Part shown: piece by piece, positions 1 to 7,589 of the stretch
Position numbering within the stretch: the first letter of the stretch is position 1
How the letters are laid out: each line of letters starts with the position of its first letter
Assembly: GCA_022448765.1 (NCBI GenBank)
Contig: JAKUTI010000018.1
Location: 1 to 20,136, forward strand
From: Pseudomonadales bacterium
GTDB taxonomy: Bacteria; Pseudomonadota; Gammaproteobacteria; Pseudomonadales; Azotimanducaceae
Reading direction: 5' to 3'
DNA: 20,136 nt
The notes under the pieces: generated by a model
What the model was told of the DNA's origin: nothing
Seen by the model: only the letters and a program-made list of their open reading frames with translations
Databases searched by the model: none
Position numbers and translations under genes: made by a program

Positions 1-2492
1 TTCGTGGCTCTTTCGGAAGAAGAAGGATCGACTCCAATTTCATTTGAGCTTGCTGCGGCTACGGTCGCGGTTTCCACCTCCTCATCGACCGATCCTGAGC
101 TGCTCAGCAGGTCGGCGTCGACGCCAGTTTCGGTATCTGGCTTTTCTTGGGTTATGGGTGCGCTGGTTTCTGGGGCTTGTGGTTCTTGAGATGCAAGGTC
201 GTGAGCTTCTGTTTGCCCATCGCTTTCGTTTTGTCCGCGTTGGCTTGAGCGATCTTCGACCGCGGAGTCTATCGACGATTGTCCCTTTGGCACCGCATCG
301 GAATTCTGAGTATCTGAACTGCTGGCGGCTGAATGTCGATCGCGTCGCGGTTTACGTCTGCTTTCATGAATTTCGCTGGCAGTTGCGGGGCGTACGTTTT
401 CTTGGGAACCGCGTTCTTGGCTCGGCTCGTCGTTTGAATTCCGAGAGCGGCTCGCGCGTGCAGGCTGTCTACGTTTCGAATTCCCCGAGGACGGATCGTT
501 AGAACGCTGACGATGGCGTCCGAAATCGCGTCCCTTATCGACCCCAGAGTCATCAGAACGGTGCCGGTCGCGTTGCCTTTGGTCACGACCGCCCGAGCGA
601 TCGCGGTTTTGCCTATCGCTTCGTTCTTCACCACGATTCTCGCTGGGATTGGCTCTCCTCGCTCTCGAATCGGGACTTCGATTCCTGTTTCTGGGGTTTG
701 CGCGACTCGGACTACCTGCCTGCCGCTTTCGCTGAGTTTCTCCTTTCCGCGTTTTTGGAGCAGTTTCCTGATCGTCTCCAGCCCAAAAAAGGCTACGCAC
801 AAATCGTCGAAAAATGGACGGGCGCGCGTCAGGGCCTTGGACTTTTGGAGATGGATGCGTCCTTGATGAAGACGTTGGCCTCGGCGTGCTAGGTTCGATT
901 GTTCCGACGGCGGCCTGTTCGCGAGGTGTTGGTGATCTTTGCCGCTCTTGCGGCACGTCGACTTCGGTGGGGGTGTCGGCGAGTTGATAACTTCGGACCC
1001 CGACTTCGTCGTTCACGTCGTCATCCCGAATTCGCTGGACTTCGTAATGGGGTGTTTCAAAAGCGGCGTTGGGCACGATAACCAGGTGTGTCTTAGTTCG
1101 TGCTTCGATTTCGGCAACATCGGTTCGTTTTTCGTTCAATAGGTATGCCGCAATATTGAGAGGGACCAAGGCGCGGACGATGGAACTACCTTGTTTCAAG
1201 GACTCTTCTTCCATGATCCTTAAGATTGCGAGTGACAATGACTCCACATCTCGAATCCTTCCTTGGCCGCTGCAGCGGGGACAAACCTGGGACGTAATCT
1301 CCTCTAACGACGGACGTAGACGCTGACGAGACATTTCGAATAGGCCGAACCTTGAGATTCGGCCGAGCTGGGTCCGAGCACGGTCGGTTTCCAACGCTTC
1401 CCGCATACGACTTTCGACGGCTCGCTGGTTGCGTGACGCGAGCATGTCAATGAAATCAATTACGATTAGTCCACCAACATCTCGCAGACGCAGTTGCCTC
1501 GCTACCTCTTCGGCTGCTTCGAGGTTGGTGGTCAACGCCGTTTCTTCGATGTCGGCACCTTTGGTCGCTCGCGCCGAGTTGATATCGATTGAAACCAGAG
1601 CTTCCGTGGGATCGATCACGACGCTCCCCCCCGATGGTAGCTTCACCTCGTGTTGGAACGCGGATTCGATTTGGCTTTCGATTTGGTAGCGACTAAATAG
1701 AGGGGTCGGATCTGCATACAACTTAATCCGATCAAGGTAATTGGGCATGACCTCTTCGATGAATTCCGCGGCCTCTTTATATGCGTCTTCCGTGTCAATA
1801 AGGACTTCGCCGATGTCCCCCCGCAAATTGTCCCGGATTGCGCGCACGATAACGTTTGTTTCTTGATAGATCAGGGTTCGCGCACGGTTTTCTTGTTCGG
1901 CTCGTTGGATCGCGCTCCAGAGTTGGAGCAGATAATCTAGATCCCATTGCAACTCCTCTGCGCTCTTCTCCACCCCAGCTGTACGGATGATGACGCCCAT
2001 GCCCTCGGGGAATTCGAGTGCAGACATTGCATCTCTTAAACTGTCTCGGTCTTCCCCTTCGATGCGACGTGAAATCCCGCCTGCTCGCGGGTTGTTTGGC
2101 ATCAGGACCATGTATCTTCCCGCGAGGCTCATGAACGTTGACAGCGCGGCTCCTTTATTGCCTCGTTCCTCTTTCTCAACTTGAACGAGGCATTCCTGGC
2201 CTTCGTTGATAACGTCTTGAATGTTGACGCGACCCTGGTTGGGGGACGGACGTTTACTGAAATATGTAGGAGATATTTCTTTAAACGGAAGAAAACCGTG
2301 GCGATCGGCACCGAAGTCGACGAACGCAGCCTCTAAGCTCGGTTCAACTCGAGTGACTTTGGCTTTGTAAATACTTCCTTTCTTTCGCTCGCGGCTTCGA
2401 TTTTCGATATCGAGATCGTAAAGCTTTTGGCCGTCGACTAGGGCGACGCGAACTTCTTCGGGTTGCGTCGAATTAATTAGCATACGTTTCAT
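1..2492 (-). CDS. rne: Ribonuclease E, 3' end cut by window edge
   Basis: Endoribonuclease that starts mRNA decay and processes rRNA and tRNA at the inner membrane, and scaffolds the degradosome. It begins MKRMLIN, like the E. coli protein, and 830 whole codons are open to the left edge. An S1 domain lies at about 35-125, and an RT-A-G 5'-monophosphate sensor at R170-T171. The DNase I-like catalytic core keeps the metal-binding Asp303 (IDIN) and Asp346 (IDFID), and the Zn-link CPRC is at C404/C407, the same numbers as in E. coli. After about 530 the protein becomes disordered. Residues 556-572 (SIFRRFVRSLFW) form a short amphipathic stretch fitting the membrane-targeting helix; an Arg-rich RNA-binding stretch follows, then an acidic Ser/Glu-rich part. 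The gene is divergent from rluC, as in E. coli. The true C-terminus and any degradosome-partner sites beyond the edge are not visible. Confidence 0.97.
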   Translation of the reverse strand, partial: MKRMLINSTQPEEVRVALVDGQKLYDLDIENRSRERKKGSIYKAKVTRVEPSLEAAFVDFGADRHGFLPFKEISPTYFSKRPSPNQGRVNIQDVINEGQECLVQVEKEERGNKGAALSTFMSLAGRYMVLMPNNPRAGGISRRIEGEDRDSLRDAMSALEFPEGMGVIIRTAGVEKSAEELQWDLDYLLQLWSAIQRAEQENRARTLIYQETNVIVRAIRDNLRGDIGEVLIDTEDAYKEAAEFIEEVMPNYLDRIKLYADPTPLFSRYQIESQIESAFQHEVKLPSGGSVVIDPTEALVSIDINSARATKGADIEETALTTNLEAAEEVARQLRLRDVGGLIVIDFIDMLASRNQRAVESRMREALETDRARTQLGRISRFGLFEMSRQRLRPSLEEITSQVCPRCSGQGRIRDVESLSLAILRIMEEESLKQGSSIVRALVPLNIAAYLLNEKRTDVAEIEARTKTHLVIVPNAAFETPHYEVQRIRDDDVNDEVGVRSYQLADTPTEVDVPQERQRSPTPREQAAVGTIEPSTPRPTSSSRTHPSPKVQGPDARPSIFRRFVRSLFWAGDDQETAPKTRKGETQRKRQAGSPSRANPRNRNRSPDSRARRANPSENRGEERSDRQNRDRSGGRDQRQRDRHRSDDSGVDKGRDFGRHRQRSNDPSSGNSKRRQPARASRSRNSNDEPSQERGSQENVRPATASEIHESRRKPRRDRHSAASSSDTQNSDAVPKGQSSIDSAVEDRSSQRGQNESDGQTEAHDLASQEPQAPETSAPITQEKPDTETGVDADLLSSSGSVDEEVETATVAAASSNEIGVDPSSSERAT

Positions 2493-2896
2493 AACCGAGT
2501 GTTTCCGTCAGTTGGTGCTCGGAACGCGTTTCGGTTGGAAAACGAAGTTGATCTTGAAGCAGGAGACCCCCGTGGAAGGTCGCGCATGCTGGCCCGTCAG
2601 ATACCGATCAGTAACGACGGTCGATTTACCTTTTCTTCCTCAACATTACCGATGCCACACCTTGTGTCATCGGCGATTTACCACCCACCCTTCAACGTGT
2701 GCAGCGGGTGGGTTGTCAGTTTGTTCTTTCCAAAACTCGCGTTTCGAGCGATGTCTATAAGATGCTTCTTTTATTAATGGTGCCCCTGCACCTCTGTGAA
2801 TCGTTGTTTCTTAAAGCGTGGCTGTTAACCACCACTGGCTCGGACCTTTAGTTCCTGTTCAGGATGACCGCAAACAAAAAAGCGGCAAGGTTCGGC
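2493..2896 (-). promoter_or_regulatory. Long structured 5' leader of rne
   Basis: About 400 non-coding bases lie between the predicted rne transcription start (near 2896) and its ATG. Two clear hairpins are visible: 2649-2673 (CCGATG/CATCGG outer stem, ACAC/GTGT inner stem, CC bulge) and 2683-2713 (ACCCACCC/GGGTGGGT, 8 bp). A small CTCG/CGAG stem sits at 2736-2748. In E. coli the rne leader is about 360 nt and its hairpins let RNase E cleave and repress its own mRNA. The same role here is inferred from length, position and structure only. The ribosome-binding site before the ATG is weak. Short ORFs on the plus strand here have no family resemblance. Confidence 0.55.
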
Positions 2897-2902
2897 GGAA
2901 GG

Positions 2903-2931
2903 ACTATAACAGTGTATGTTAAGTGCTTCAA
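2903..2931 (-). promoter_or_regulatory. Predicted sigma-70 promoter of rne
   Basis: On the minus strand, TTGAAG (2931-2926) and TATAGT (2908-2903) are separated by exactly 17 bases, close to the sigma-70 consensus. Transcription would start near 2896. The same bases contain TATAAC on the plus strand (2905-2910), a possible -10 for rluC with no good -35, so the two divergent promoters may overlap and compete. Prediction from sequence only. Confidence 0.55.
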
Positions 2932-2948
2932 TCTACTGGAAAATTACG

Positions 2949-3842
2949 ATGCCGGTTCGGCACGTGGTAATCGACGAACATGAGGGTCAGCGGCTCGATA
3001 ATTTTCTACATCGAGAGCTGAAGAACGTACCGCGAAGCCGTGTCTATCAAATGGTCAGGCGGGGCGAGGTTAGGATCAACGGCGGTCGCGTCGCGGCCAG
3101 CTATCGACTGCAGAGGGGTGATCGATTACGCGTACCCCCCGTACAAATGGGTCCTACGAAGCAATCTTCGATAAGTGAAGCGATATTGAGTCAAATACGC
3201 GAAGCGGTCATTCATGAAGATGAGGAACTATTGGTAATTAACAAACCGGTAGGCTTCGCCGCCCACGGTGGCAGCGGCATTCGTCACGGGGTCATCGAGA
3301 TTCTTCGCCAAATCCAACCAGATGAAACGTTTGAATTAGTGCATCGACTCGATAGGGATACTTCTGGCTGCATGCTGGTCGCCAAGACCCGACCGATGCT
3401 ATTGGAGTTACACGCTGCTTTTCGAGAGAGTCGAGTAAAGAAACGCTACGACGCTGTTGTGGCAGGTCGTTGGCCGCAACGACTCCGTACGGTTAGGCAC
3501 TCGTTACGGCGTTACACCCTTCAATCTGGGGAGCGGCGGGTACGTATCGATCTCAACGGCGATAAGGCTCGAACCGATTTTGAAGTTCAACAGCGAGGCA
3601 CGAACGCGACACGGTTATGGGTATACCCACACACGGGTCGCACGCACCAGATTCGGGTACATGCGGCCGCTGAAGGCCACGCCGTGTTGGGGGACAACAA
3701 ATACCAGCGAGATGGGCCAAATGCCACGCGGATGATGCTGCATTCGAGCAGTCTCAAGGTGCCCGACGGTCGTCGTTTCGAGGCCGACCCTGACGGATCG
3801 TATCTAGAGACATGGATTCGTTTACTCGGAGACGCTGATTAG
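2949..3842 (+). CDS. rluC: 23S rRNA pseudouridine synthase RluC
   Basis: Converts uridines of 23S rRNA (positions 955, 2504 and 2580 in E. coli) to pseudouridine. An N-terminal S4 RNA-binding domain (about 14-65, DNFLHRELKNVPRSRVY) is followed by the RluA-type catalytic domain. The signature HRLDRDTSG at 132-140 holds the catalytic Asp135, and the later GRTHQIRVH motif is also present. I chose ATG 2949 (297 aa): it has a GGAA stretch upstream and matches the family start. The upstream ATG at 2916 would add 11 residues, but it lies at the predicted transcription start of the TATAAC box and has no ribosome-binding site. Divergent from rne as in E. coli; its stop overlaps the yceF stop by 4 bases tail to tail. 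Confidence 0.95.
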   Translation: MPVRHVVIDEHEGQRLDNFLHRELKNVPRSRVYQMVRRGEVRINGGRVAASYRLQRGDRLRVPPVQMGPTKQSSISEAILSQIREAVIHEDEELLVINKPVGFAAHGGSGIRHGVIEILRQIQPDETFELVHRLDRDTSGCMLVAKTRPMLLELHAAFRESRVKKRYDAVVAGRWPQRLRTVRHSLRRYTLQSGERRVRIDLNGDKARTDFEVQQRGTNATRLWVYPHTGRTHQIRVHAAAEGHAVLGDNKYQRDGPNATRMMLHSSSLKVPDGRRFEADPDGSYLETWIRLLGDAD

Positions 3843-4417
3843 TTGCGCAGCGGGTCAATGCCGACAGTGCGCAATATCTTCGACAGAGCGATCAAAGGGA
3901 GCCCGATGATGGCGCTCGGATCGGCGCTTTCAACGTGTTCGACCAAATGAACGCCTAGGCCTTCCGATCGAAATCCTCCCGCGCAATCTAGCGGTTGGTC
4001 CAACGAGACATACTGCTCGATCGTCTCAGTTTCAAGATCTCTAAACGACACTTTGGTTTTTTCGACGTGCGAATGGGTCCTTCCGATTGGCTCAATCACG
4101 CAGATCGCACTCAGGAAATCGACGCGCTCACCTGAAAGTCTACTCAACTGTTCGATTGCTCGTGCCACCGTCAGCGGTTTGCCCAATATTGATGTGCCGA
4201 CGACGGCGACTTGATCCGCTCCAATCACAACCGCTGATGGATTACGCTGGGCGGTCAGGCGAGCTTTTTCTCCTGCCAAGCGAGTGACTAGCTCCAACGG
4301 TGCTTCGCTTCGTTGTGCCGCTTCATCGATGTTCGGAGCTTCGGTGTTGAAGGCGTACCCCAGGGTCTTTAGTTGGGCCTGACGATAGGGGGAGGATGAG
4401 CCCAAAACGAGTTCCAT
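3839..4417 (-). CDS. yceF: Maf/YceF-type nucleotide pyrophosphatase (m7GTP)
   Basis: Maf-superfamily pyrophosphatase that hydrolyses modified nucleotides; the YceF branch prefers 7-methyl-GTP and is viewed as a house-cleaning enzyme. The N-terminal GSSSPYR loop (6-12), the IGADQ motif with the likely catalytic Asp68, the GKPL lysine at 80, and the later FRDL and CAGGFRSEG motifs are all present and closest to YceF rather than to the dTTP/UTP Maf. I start at ATG 4417 (192 aa, MELVLGSSS); an in-frame TTG two codons upstream is possible but unnecessary. No clear ribosome-binding site. In E. coli yceF also lies between rluC and yceD, facing the opposite way. No terminator is visible at the convergent junction with rluC. 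Confidence 0.92.
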   Translation of the reverse strand: MELVLGSSSPYRQAQLKTLGYAFNTEAPNIDEAAQRSEAPLELVTRLAGEKARLTAQRNPSAVVIGADQVAVVGTSILGKPLTVARAIEQLSRLSGERVDFLSAICVIEPIGRTHSHVEKTKVSFRDLETETIEQYVSLDQPLDCAGGFRSEGLGVHLVEHVESADPSAIIGLPLIALSKILRTVGIDPLRN

Positions 4418-4468
4418 CGCCAAGTTTAGGCGCGCGCGCGGGCTCTCGTCGAGGCTTGAAGGGATTCT

Positions 4469-5041
4469 TTGACAGATATTCGACAGCTAATTATTATCCC
4501 GCGCCCTATGACGGTGCCTGACGGAATAGCTTCGATTGATCCGCAAGACGCAGCGGGCCGTTCAGGCAGCTGGGTTGGTCTAATCCCCGTTTCCGCGTTT
4601 AAGCGATTAGCACCGCTAATTGGTCGCCCCGACACCGACGTTGGAGTCGACCTAACCTTCGAACTGGATGGTAATGGGTTGGTTAGGGTGAGCGGCGGTG
4701 CGCGTGTAGACGCAACCCTCGAATGCCACCGCTGTCTTGAGGAAGTGGATCAAGAAATCGTCGCGGATCTCGACATCAGGCTCACGACGTCCGAGGGAAC
4801 CATGGAAGAACTGATGCCAGCGTTGGACGTCATGGTGATCGACGCGGGGCCCATACCAATCGCTACAATTGTCGAAGACGACTTAATCATGAGCATTCCA
4901 GCCCGGGTATGCCCAACTGAGGTAGACTGTCCGAACGCGCCCCGAGCGCTTATGGCCGGAACGAAGGTTGATGGGGACGAAGCCGTTCGCCCATTCGCCG
5001 GTTTGCGTGCCCTCAAGAACTTGAAAAGAGAGGAGTGTTGA
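4469..5041 (+). CDS. yceD: YceD/DUF177 23S rRNA accumulation protein
   Basis: DUF177 protein that nearly always precedes rpmF; in E. coli and plants it is linked to 23S rRNA accumulation. The conserved ECHRC pair (C86, C89) and the acidic ALDVMVID stretch in mid-protein fit the family, as does the basic tail before rpmF. A second cysteine pair (C148, C154) could form a metal or disulfide site together with C86/C89; that is inference. I use the TTG at 4469 because AAGGGA (4459-4464) sits 4 bases upstream. An in-frame ATG at 4508 also fits the family N-terminus but lacks a ribosome-binding site, so the start is uncertain. The stop overlaps the rpmF ATG (TGATG). Confidence 0.9.
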   Translation: MTDIRQLIIIPRPMTVPDGIASIDPQDAAGRSGSWVGLIPVSAFKRLAPLIGRPDTDVGVDLTFELDGNGLVRVSGGARVDATLECHRCLEEVDQEIVADLDIRLTTSEGTMEELMPALDVMVIDAGPIPIATIVEDDLIMSIPARVCPTEVDCPNAPRALMAGTKVDGDEAVRPFAGLRALKNLKREEC

Positions 5042-5217
5042 TGGCAGTTCAAAAAAACAAAGTGACGCGTGCAAGACGCGGCAAGCGCCGGTCACACGAT
5101 GCACTTAAACCAGCGGCACTCTCAGTAGATTCGACCACGGGTGAGACACACCGACGCCACCACGTGACTTCGGACGGATTTTATCGAGGCCGCAAAGTGG
5201 TCGATGTCAAAGACTGA
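5041..5217 (+). CDS. rpmF: Ribosomal protein L32
   Basis: Small protein of the large ribosomal subunit, 58 aa, starting MAVQKNKVTRARRG and nearly colinear with E. coli L32 (57 aa). The basic N-terminus and the RRSHDAL, HRRHH and YRGRKV segments are diagnostic. It is the cysteine-free form, with no zinc ribbon. The start at ATG 5041 overlaps the yceD stop and has AGGAG at 5031-5035. A GTG at 5035 would add two residues but destroys the match to the family. It is translationally coupled to yceD. Downstream is a hairpin with a T-run, and the usual plsX neighbour is missing. Confidence 0.98.
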   Translation: MAVQKNKVTRARRGKRRSHDALKPAALSVDSTTGETHRRHHVTSDGFYRGRKVVDVKD

Positions 5218-5291
5218 GATTCCCGATTGGCGGGATGTGGGCATTGTGAAGACTATTGGTTGTGAGATTAGTCACCGATCCGAAAGGTGGT

Positions 5292-5312
5292 AGCCCGCGT
5301 AAGGGGCTTTTT
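5292..5312 (+). terminator. Probable rho-independent terminator after rpmF
   Basis: Stem AGCCC (5292-5296) pairs with GGGCT (5304-5308) around a 7-base loop, followed at once by four more T (5309-5312). The stem is only 5 bp but all GC except its closing pair. It lies 75 bases after the rpmF stop and would end the yceD-rpmF transcript or act as a partial terminator before fabD. Confidence 0.5.
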
Positions 5313-5350
5313 CACGCCCGCGCGGCTCCATCCGCTTTTGCAATCCCATG

Positions 5351-5374
5351 GGCGTATTGGTGCCCCTATACGCC
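5351..5374 (+). repeat. Inverted repeat in the fabD upstream spacer
   Basis: GGCGTAT (5351-5357) is a perfect inverted match to ATACGCC (5368-5374) with a 10-base spacer. It could be an RNA hairpin in the fab leader or a binding site for a dimeric regulator. No T-run follows, so it is not a terminator. Confidence 0.4.
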
Positions 5375-5469
5375 AGGTTACGGCGTGCATCAGTAAAGCT
5401 TGGCCTGCGACAACGGATCCGCTTTGTGGGCACAATTGAACAATAGGTTGGTCCCGAGTCGATCGCGCG

Positions 5470-5487
5470 AACGTGAGTACGTTTTTT
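5470..5487 (+). promoter_or_regulatory. Terminator-like hairpin (possible attenuator) before fabD
   Basis: AACGT (5470-5474) pairs with ACGTT (5479-5483) over a 4-base loop, and the sequence runs on into T up to 5487. It ends 25 bases before the fabD start. The stem is short and AT-rich, so it is a weak candidate for attenuation or termination; inference from shape only. Confidence 0.3.
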
Positions 5488-5512
5488 CGTAGGTAAAAAG
5501 AGGGGAACCACA

Positions 5513-6439
5513 TTGGAAGTTGGATTCGTTTTTCCCGGGCAAGGAGCGCAGCAGGTCGGCATGTTAGACGAACTTCGTTTCGCCGAGCCCATCTTGGATG
5601 ACCGTCTCGCCGTTGCGTCAGAAGTCCTCGGTTTTGACCTTGGCGACGTGATTAGGAATGGCCCTGAGGAACGATTGAGTCAAACTTCCATAACTCAACC
5701 GGCGTTGCTGTCGACGTCAGTCGCACTCTATGAAATTTGGATAGCACGTGGGGGTGTTGCCCCGGCCATCATGGCGGGTCATAGCTTAGGTGAGTACTCC
5801 GCGTTTACCGCTGCGGGCTCGCTCGACTTCAGCGATGCCGTAAAGCTGGTGCACGAGCGAGGGAAACTTATGGAGAGCGCCGTCCCCAGAGGTGAAGGTG
5901 CAATGGCTGCGATATTGGGTCTGGATGACGAACTCGTGTTATCGATTTGTCGTGAGATCAACGGGATCGTATCGCCAGCCAATATGAATGCGCCTGGCCA
6001 GGTGGTCATTTCTGGCGAGTCGTCCGCGATAGACGAAGCTACGGCAAAGTGTTCGGAATCGGGTGCGCGGCGATCGGTCAGACTTAACGTGAGTGGTCCG
6101 TTTCACTGCGACTTAATGGCGCCGGCGGCTGAAGAGTTAAAGAACTTGCTCGACGAGGTCGAGATAAAAATGCCCAATGTCCCCGTGATCCATAACGTCG
6201 ACGCGAGTTTGGCCGTGGATCCCTCGGGTGTTCGAAATTGTCTTGTGCGTCAACTGTCGGCGCCGGTTCGTTGGAGCGAATGCGTATCAGCCATGCTCTC
6301 CGCTGGGGCGACCACAATCGTGGAGTGCGGCCCCGGTAAGGTGCTGTCCGGTCTGCTCCGGCGAATCGATCGGACTGCTCGCGCGTTTAGCATCGGAGGT
6401 GTTGACGAATTGTCGAATGCACTTGGGGAAACCGAGTGA
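5513..6439 (+). CDS. fabD: Malonyl-CoA:ACP transacylase
   Basis: Moves malonyl from CoA to acyl carrier protein, supplying the extender unit of fatty-acid synthesis in the cytoplasm. 308 aa, as long as the E. coli enzyme. The FPGQGAQ oxyanion-hole segment is at 7-13, the nucleophile Ser91 is in GHSLGEYS, Arg116 (HERGK) binds the malonyl carboxylate, and His198 (GPFHC) is the catalytic base. The TTG at 5513 is the only plausible start: an in-frame TGA lies at 5474-5476, no ATG intervenes, and AGAGGGG sits upstream. The stop overlaps the fabG GTG by 4 bases, indicating translational coupling. Confidence 0.97.
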   Translation: MEVGFVFPGQGAQQVGMLDELRFAEPILDDRLAVASEVLGFDLGDVIRNGPEERLSQTSITQPALLSTSVALYEIWIARGGVAPAIMAGHSLGEYSAFTAAGSLDFSDAVKLVHERGKLMESAVPRGEGAMAAILGLDDELVLSICREINGIVSPANMNAPGQVVISGESSAIDEATAKCSESGARRSVRLNVSGPFHCDLMAPAAEELKNLLDEVEIKMPNVPVIHNVDASLAVDPSGVRNCLVRQLSAPVRWSECVSAMLSAGATTIVECGPGKVLSGLLRRIDRTARAFSIGGVDELSNALGETE

Positions 6440-7167
6440 GTGCCGATCGCACAGCGCTTGTGACAGGGGCGAGTCGCGGGATCGGAAAAAGCATCGCTGA
6501 GCGCCTCACTAAAGATGGATTCTTTGTGGTGGGCACTTCAACGACCGATGCGGGAATTGAAACAATCGAACGTTACCTTGGCGATCGCGGTGGTGGCGTG
6601 ACGATGCGTATCGAAGATCTCGCGTCGGTTGACGCTGCGTTGGAACGGATTTCCAGTAGTTACGGCGATGTCTCTGTCCTCGTCAACAACGCGGGCATAA
6701 CTCGCGACAACCTGCTCGTGCGCATGAGCGATGACGAATGGAGTGATGTAATCGATACCAATCTCTCCGGCACCTTTCGTCTGTGCAAGTCGTTACTACG
6801 TTCAATGATCAAAGCTCGTTGGGGTCGAATCGTTAATGTCGGTTCGGTGGTAGGTCGGATGGGGAATGCTGGGCAAACGAACTACGCTGCGTCCAAAGCA
6901 GGAATTGAAGGGTTCACTCGGGCATTGGCGCAGGAAGTAGGGTCGAGGAGTATCACGGTGAACTGCATTGCCCCCGGGTTTATTGATACCGATATGACTG
7001 CTCAGTTGAGCGAAGCGCAAACGGACGAACTGAGCGCGACGATTGCGCTCCGCCGGATCGGTTCCCCAGAAGACGTGGCATCGGCAGTGTCGTTCTTAGT
7101 TAGCGATGATGCTGGCTACGTCACCGGTGAAACGCTGCACGTGAATGGCGGGCTCTACTCAGCCTGA
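6436..7167 (+). CDS. fabG: 3-oxoacyl-ACP reductase FabG
   Basis: NADPH-dependent reduction of beta-ketoacyl-ACP, the first reductive step of each elongation cycle. A classical SDR of 243 aa: cofactor loop TGASRGIG at 10-17, NNAG at 84-87, Asn110, Ser137, Tyr150 and Lys154 (YAASK) as the catalytic tetrad, and the C-terminal TGETLHVNGG. The GTG start lies inside the fabD stop (GTGA overlap). Position between fabD and acpP separates it from the many FabG-like SDRs, including the one at 19238 in this window. Confidence 0.96.
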   Translation: MSADRTALVTGASRGIGKSIAERLTKDGFFVVGTSTTDAGIETIERYLGDRGGGVTMRIEDLASVDAALERISSSYGDVSVLVNNAGITRDNLLVRMSDDEWSDVIDTNLSGTFRLCKSLLRSMIKARWGRIVNVGSVVGRMGNAGQTNYAASKAGIEGFTRALAQEVGSRSITVNCIAPGFIDTDMTAQLSEAQTDELSATIALRRIGSPEDVASAVSFLVSDDAGYVTGETLHVNGGLYSA

Positions 7168-7184
7168 TCGGCGTTCGTTCGCGC

Positions 7185-7213
7185 GTGAAAAACGAGAGAA
7201 GATTCACTAGAAT
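7185..7213 (+). promoter_or_regulatory. Predicted acpP promoter
   Basis: GTGAAA (7185-7190) and TAGAAT (7208-7213) are separated by 17 bases; the -10 differs from consensus at one base. Transcription would start near 7220, leaving a leader of about 40 bases with AGGGAG ahead of the ATG. In E. coli acpP also has its own strong promoter, which supports the call. Confidence 0.5.
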
Positions 7214-7259
7214 ACGGCCGCCCCGCACCCTTGTATTCCAATAGGGAGTCTAGCAATAC

Positions 7260-7493
7260 ATGAGCACTGTCGAAGAGCGCGTTAAGAAACTTATCTGTGA
7301 GCAATTGGGCGTCAAAGAAGAAGAGGTTAAGGCCGACGCATCGTTTGTCGATGATCTGGGTGCCGATTCCTTGGATACGGTTGAACTTGTGATGGCTCTA
7401 GAAGAGGAGTTTGAAACTGAAATTCCTGACGAAGAGGCTGAAAATATCACCACCGTAAAAGAAGCGATCGACTACATCGTTGCGCATCAATAG
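7260..7493 (+). CDS. acpP: Acyl carrier protein
   Basis: Carries growing acyl chains on a 4'-phosphopantetheine arm. 77 aa, very acidic, with the DSL motif (Ser37 is the attachment site, in LGADSLDTVELVMALEEEF). The helices and length match E. coli AcpP. It has an AGGGAG upstream of the ATG, a predicted promoter at 7185-7213 and a strong terminator at 7517-7544. It can therefore be made as a short abundant transcript independent of the surrounding fab genes, in keeping with ACP being one of the most abundant proteins in the cell. Confidence 0.99.
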   Translation: MSTVEERVKKLICEQLGVKEEEVKADASFVDDLGADSLDTVELVMALEEEFETEIPDEEAENITTVKEAIDYIVAHQ

Positions 7494-7516
7494 ATCGGAT
7501 CGCGACGATCCTTTGG

Positions 7517-7544
7517 GAGCCGCGTAAGGTTATGCGGCTCTTTT
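7517..7544 (+). terminator. Rho-independent terminator after acpP
   Basis: Perfect 7-bp stem GAGCCGC (7517-7523) / GCGGCTC (7534-7540), 10-base loop, then TTTT (7541-7544). It begins 23 bases after the acpP stop. Some read-through would still be needed for fabF unless fabF has its own promoter. Confidence 0.8.
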
Positions 7545-7589
7545 CCCTGTAACCTGGACTAGCATGAGCGTGCACAGGGAATCGAATCC

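Larger units (their letters stand above)
5218..5512 (+). other. Non-coding spacer where plsX/fabH usually lie
   Basis: About 295 bases between rpmF and fabD with no credible ORF in either direction. It contains a terminator-like hairpin (5292-5312), a 7-bp hairpin (5351-5374, GGCGTAT/ATACGCC) and a second hairpin with a T-run just before fabD (5470-5487). In E. coli the genes here are plsX and fabH, and in Pseudomonas plsX. I see no remnant of either in the six frames. No convincing -35/-10 pair was found, although the fab operon presumably needs a promoter here. Confidence 0.6.

Noticed and set aside
269..802. A 177-codon minus-strand frame and several plus-strand frames over 1-2480
   Set aside because: They lie in other frames of the RNase E gene, whose frame is open throughout and matches the family; the shadows are Arg/Ser-rich products of its biased composition.
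2499..2777. Plus-strand ORFs of 82-92 codons between rne and rluC
   Set aside because: No recognisable motifs, they overlap the hairpins of the rne leader, and they lack good ribosome-binding sites.
4431..4440. (CG)5 dinucleotide run between yceF and yceD
   Set aside because: Possible Z-DNA former but only ten bases; no evidence of function.
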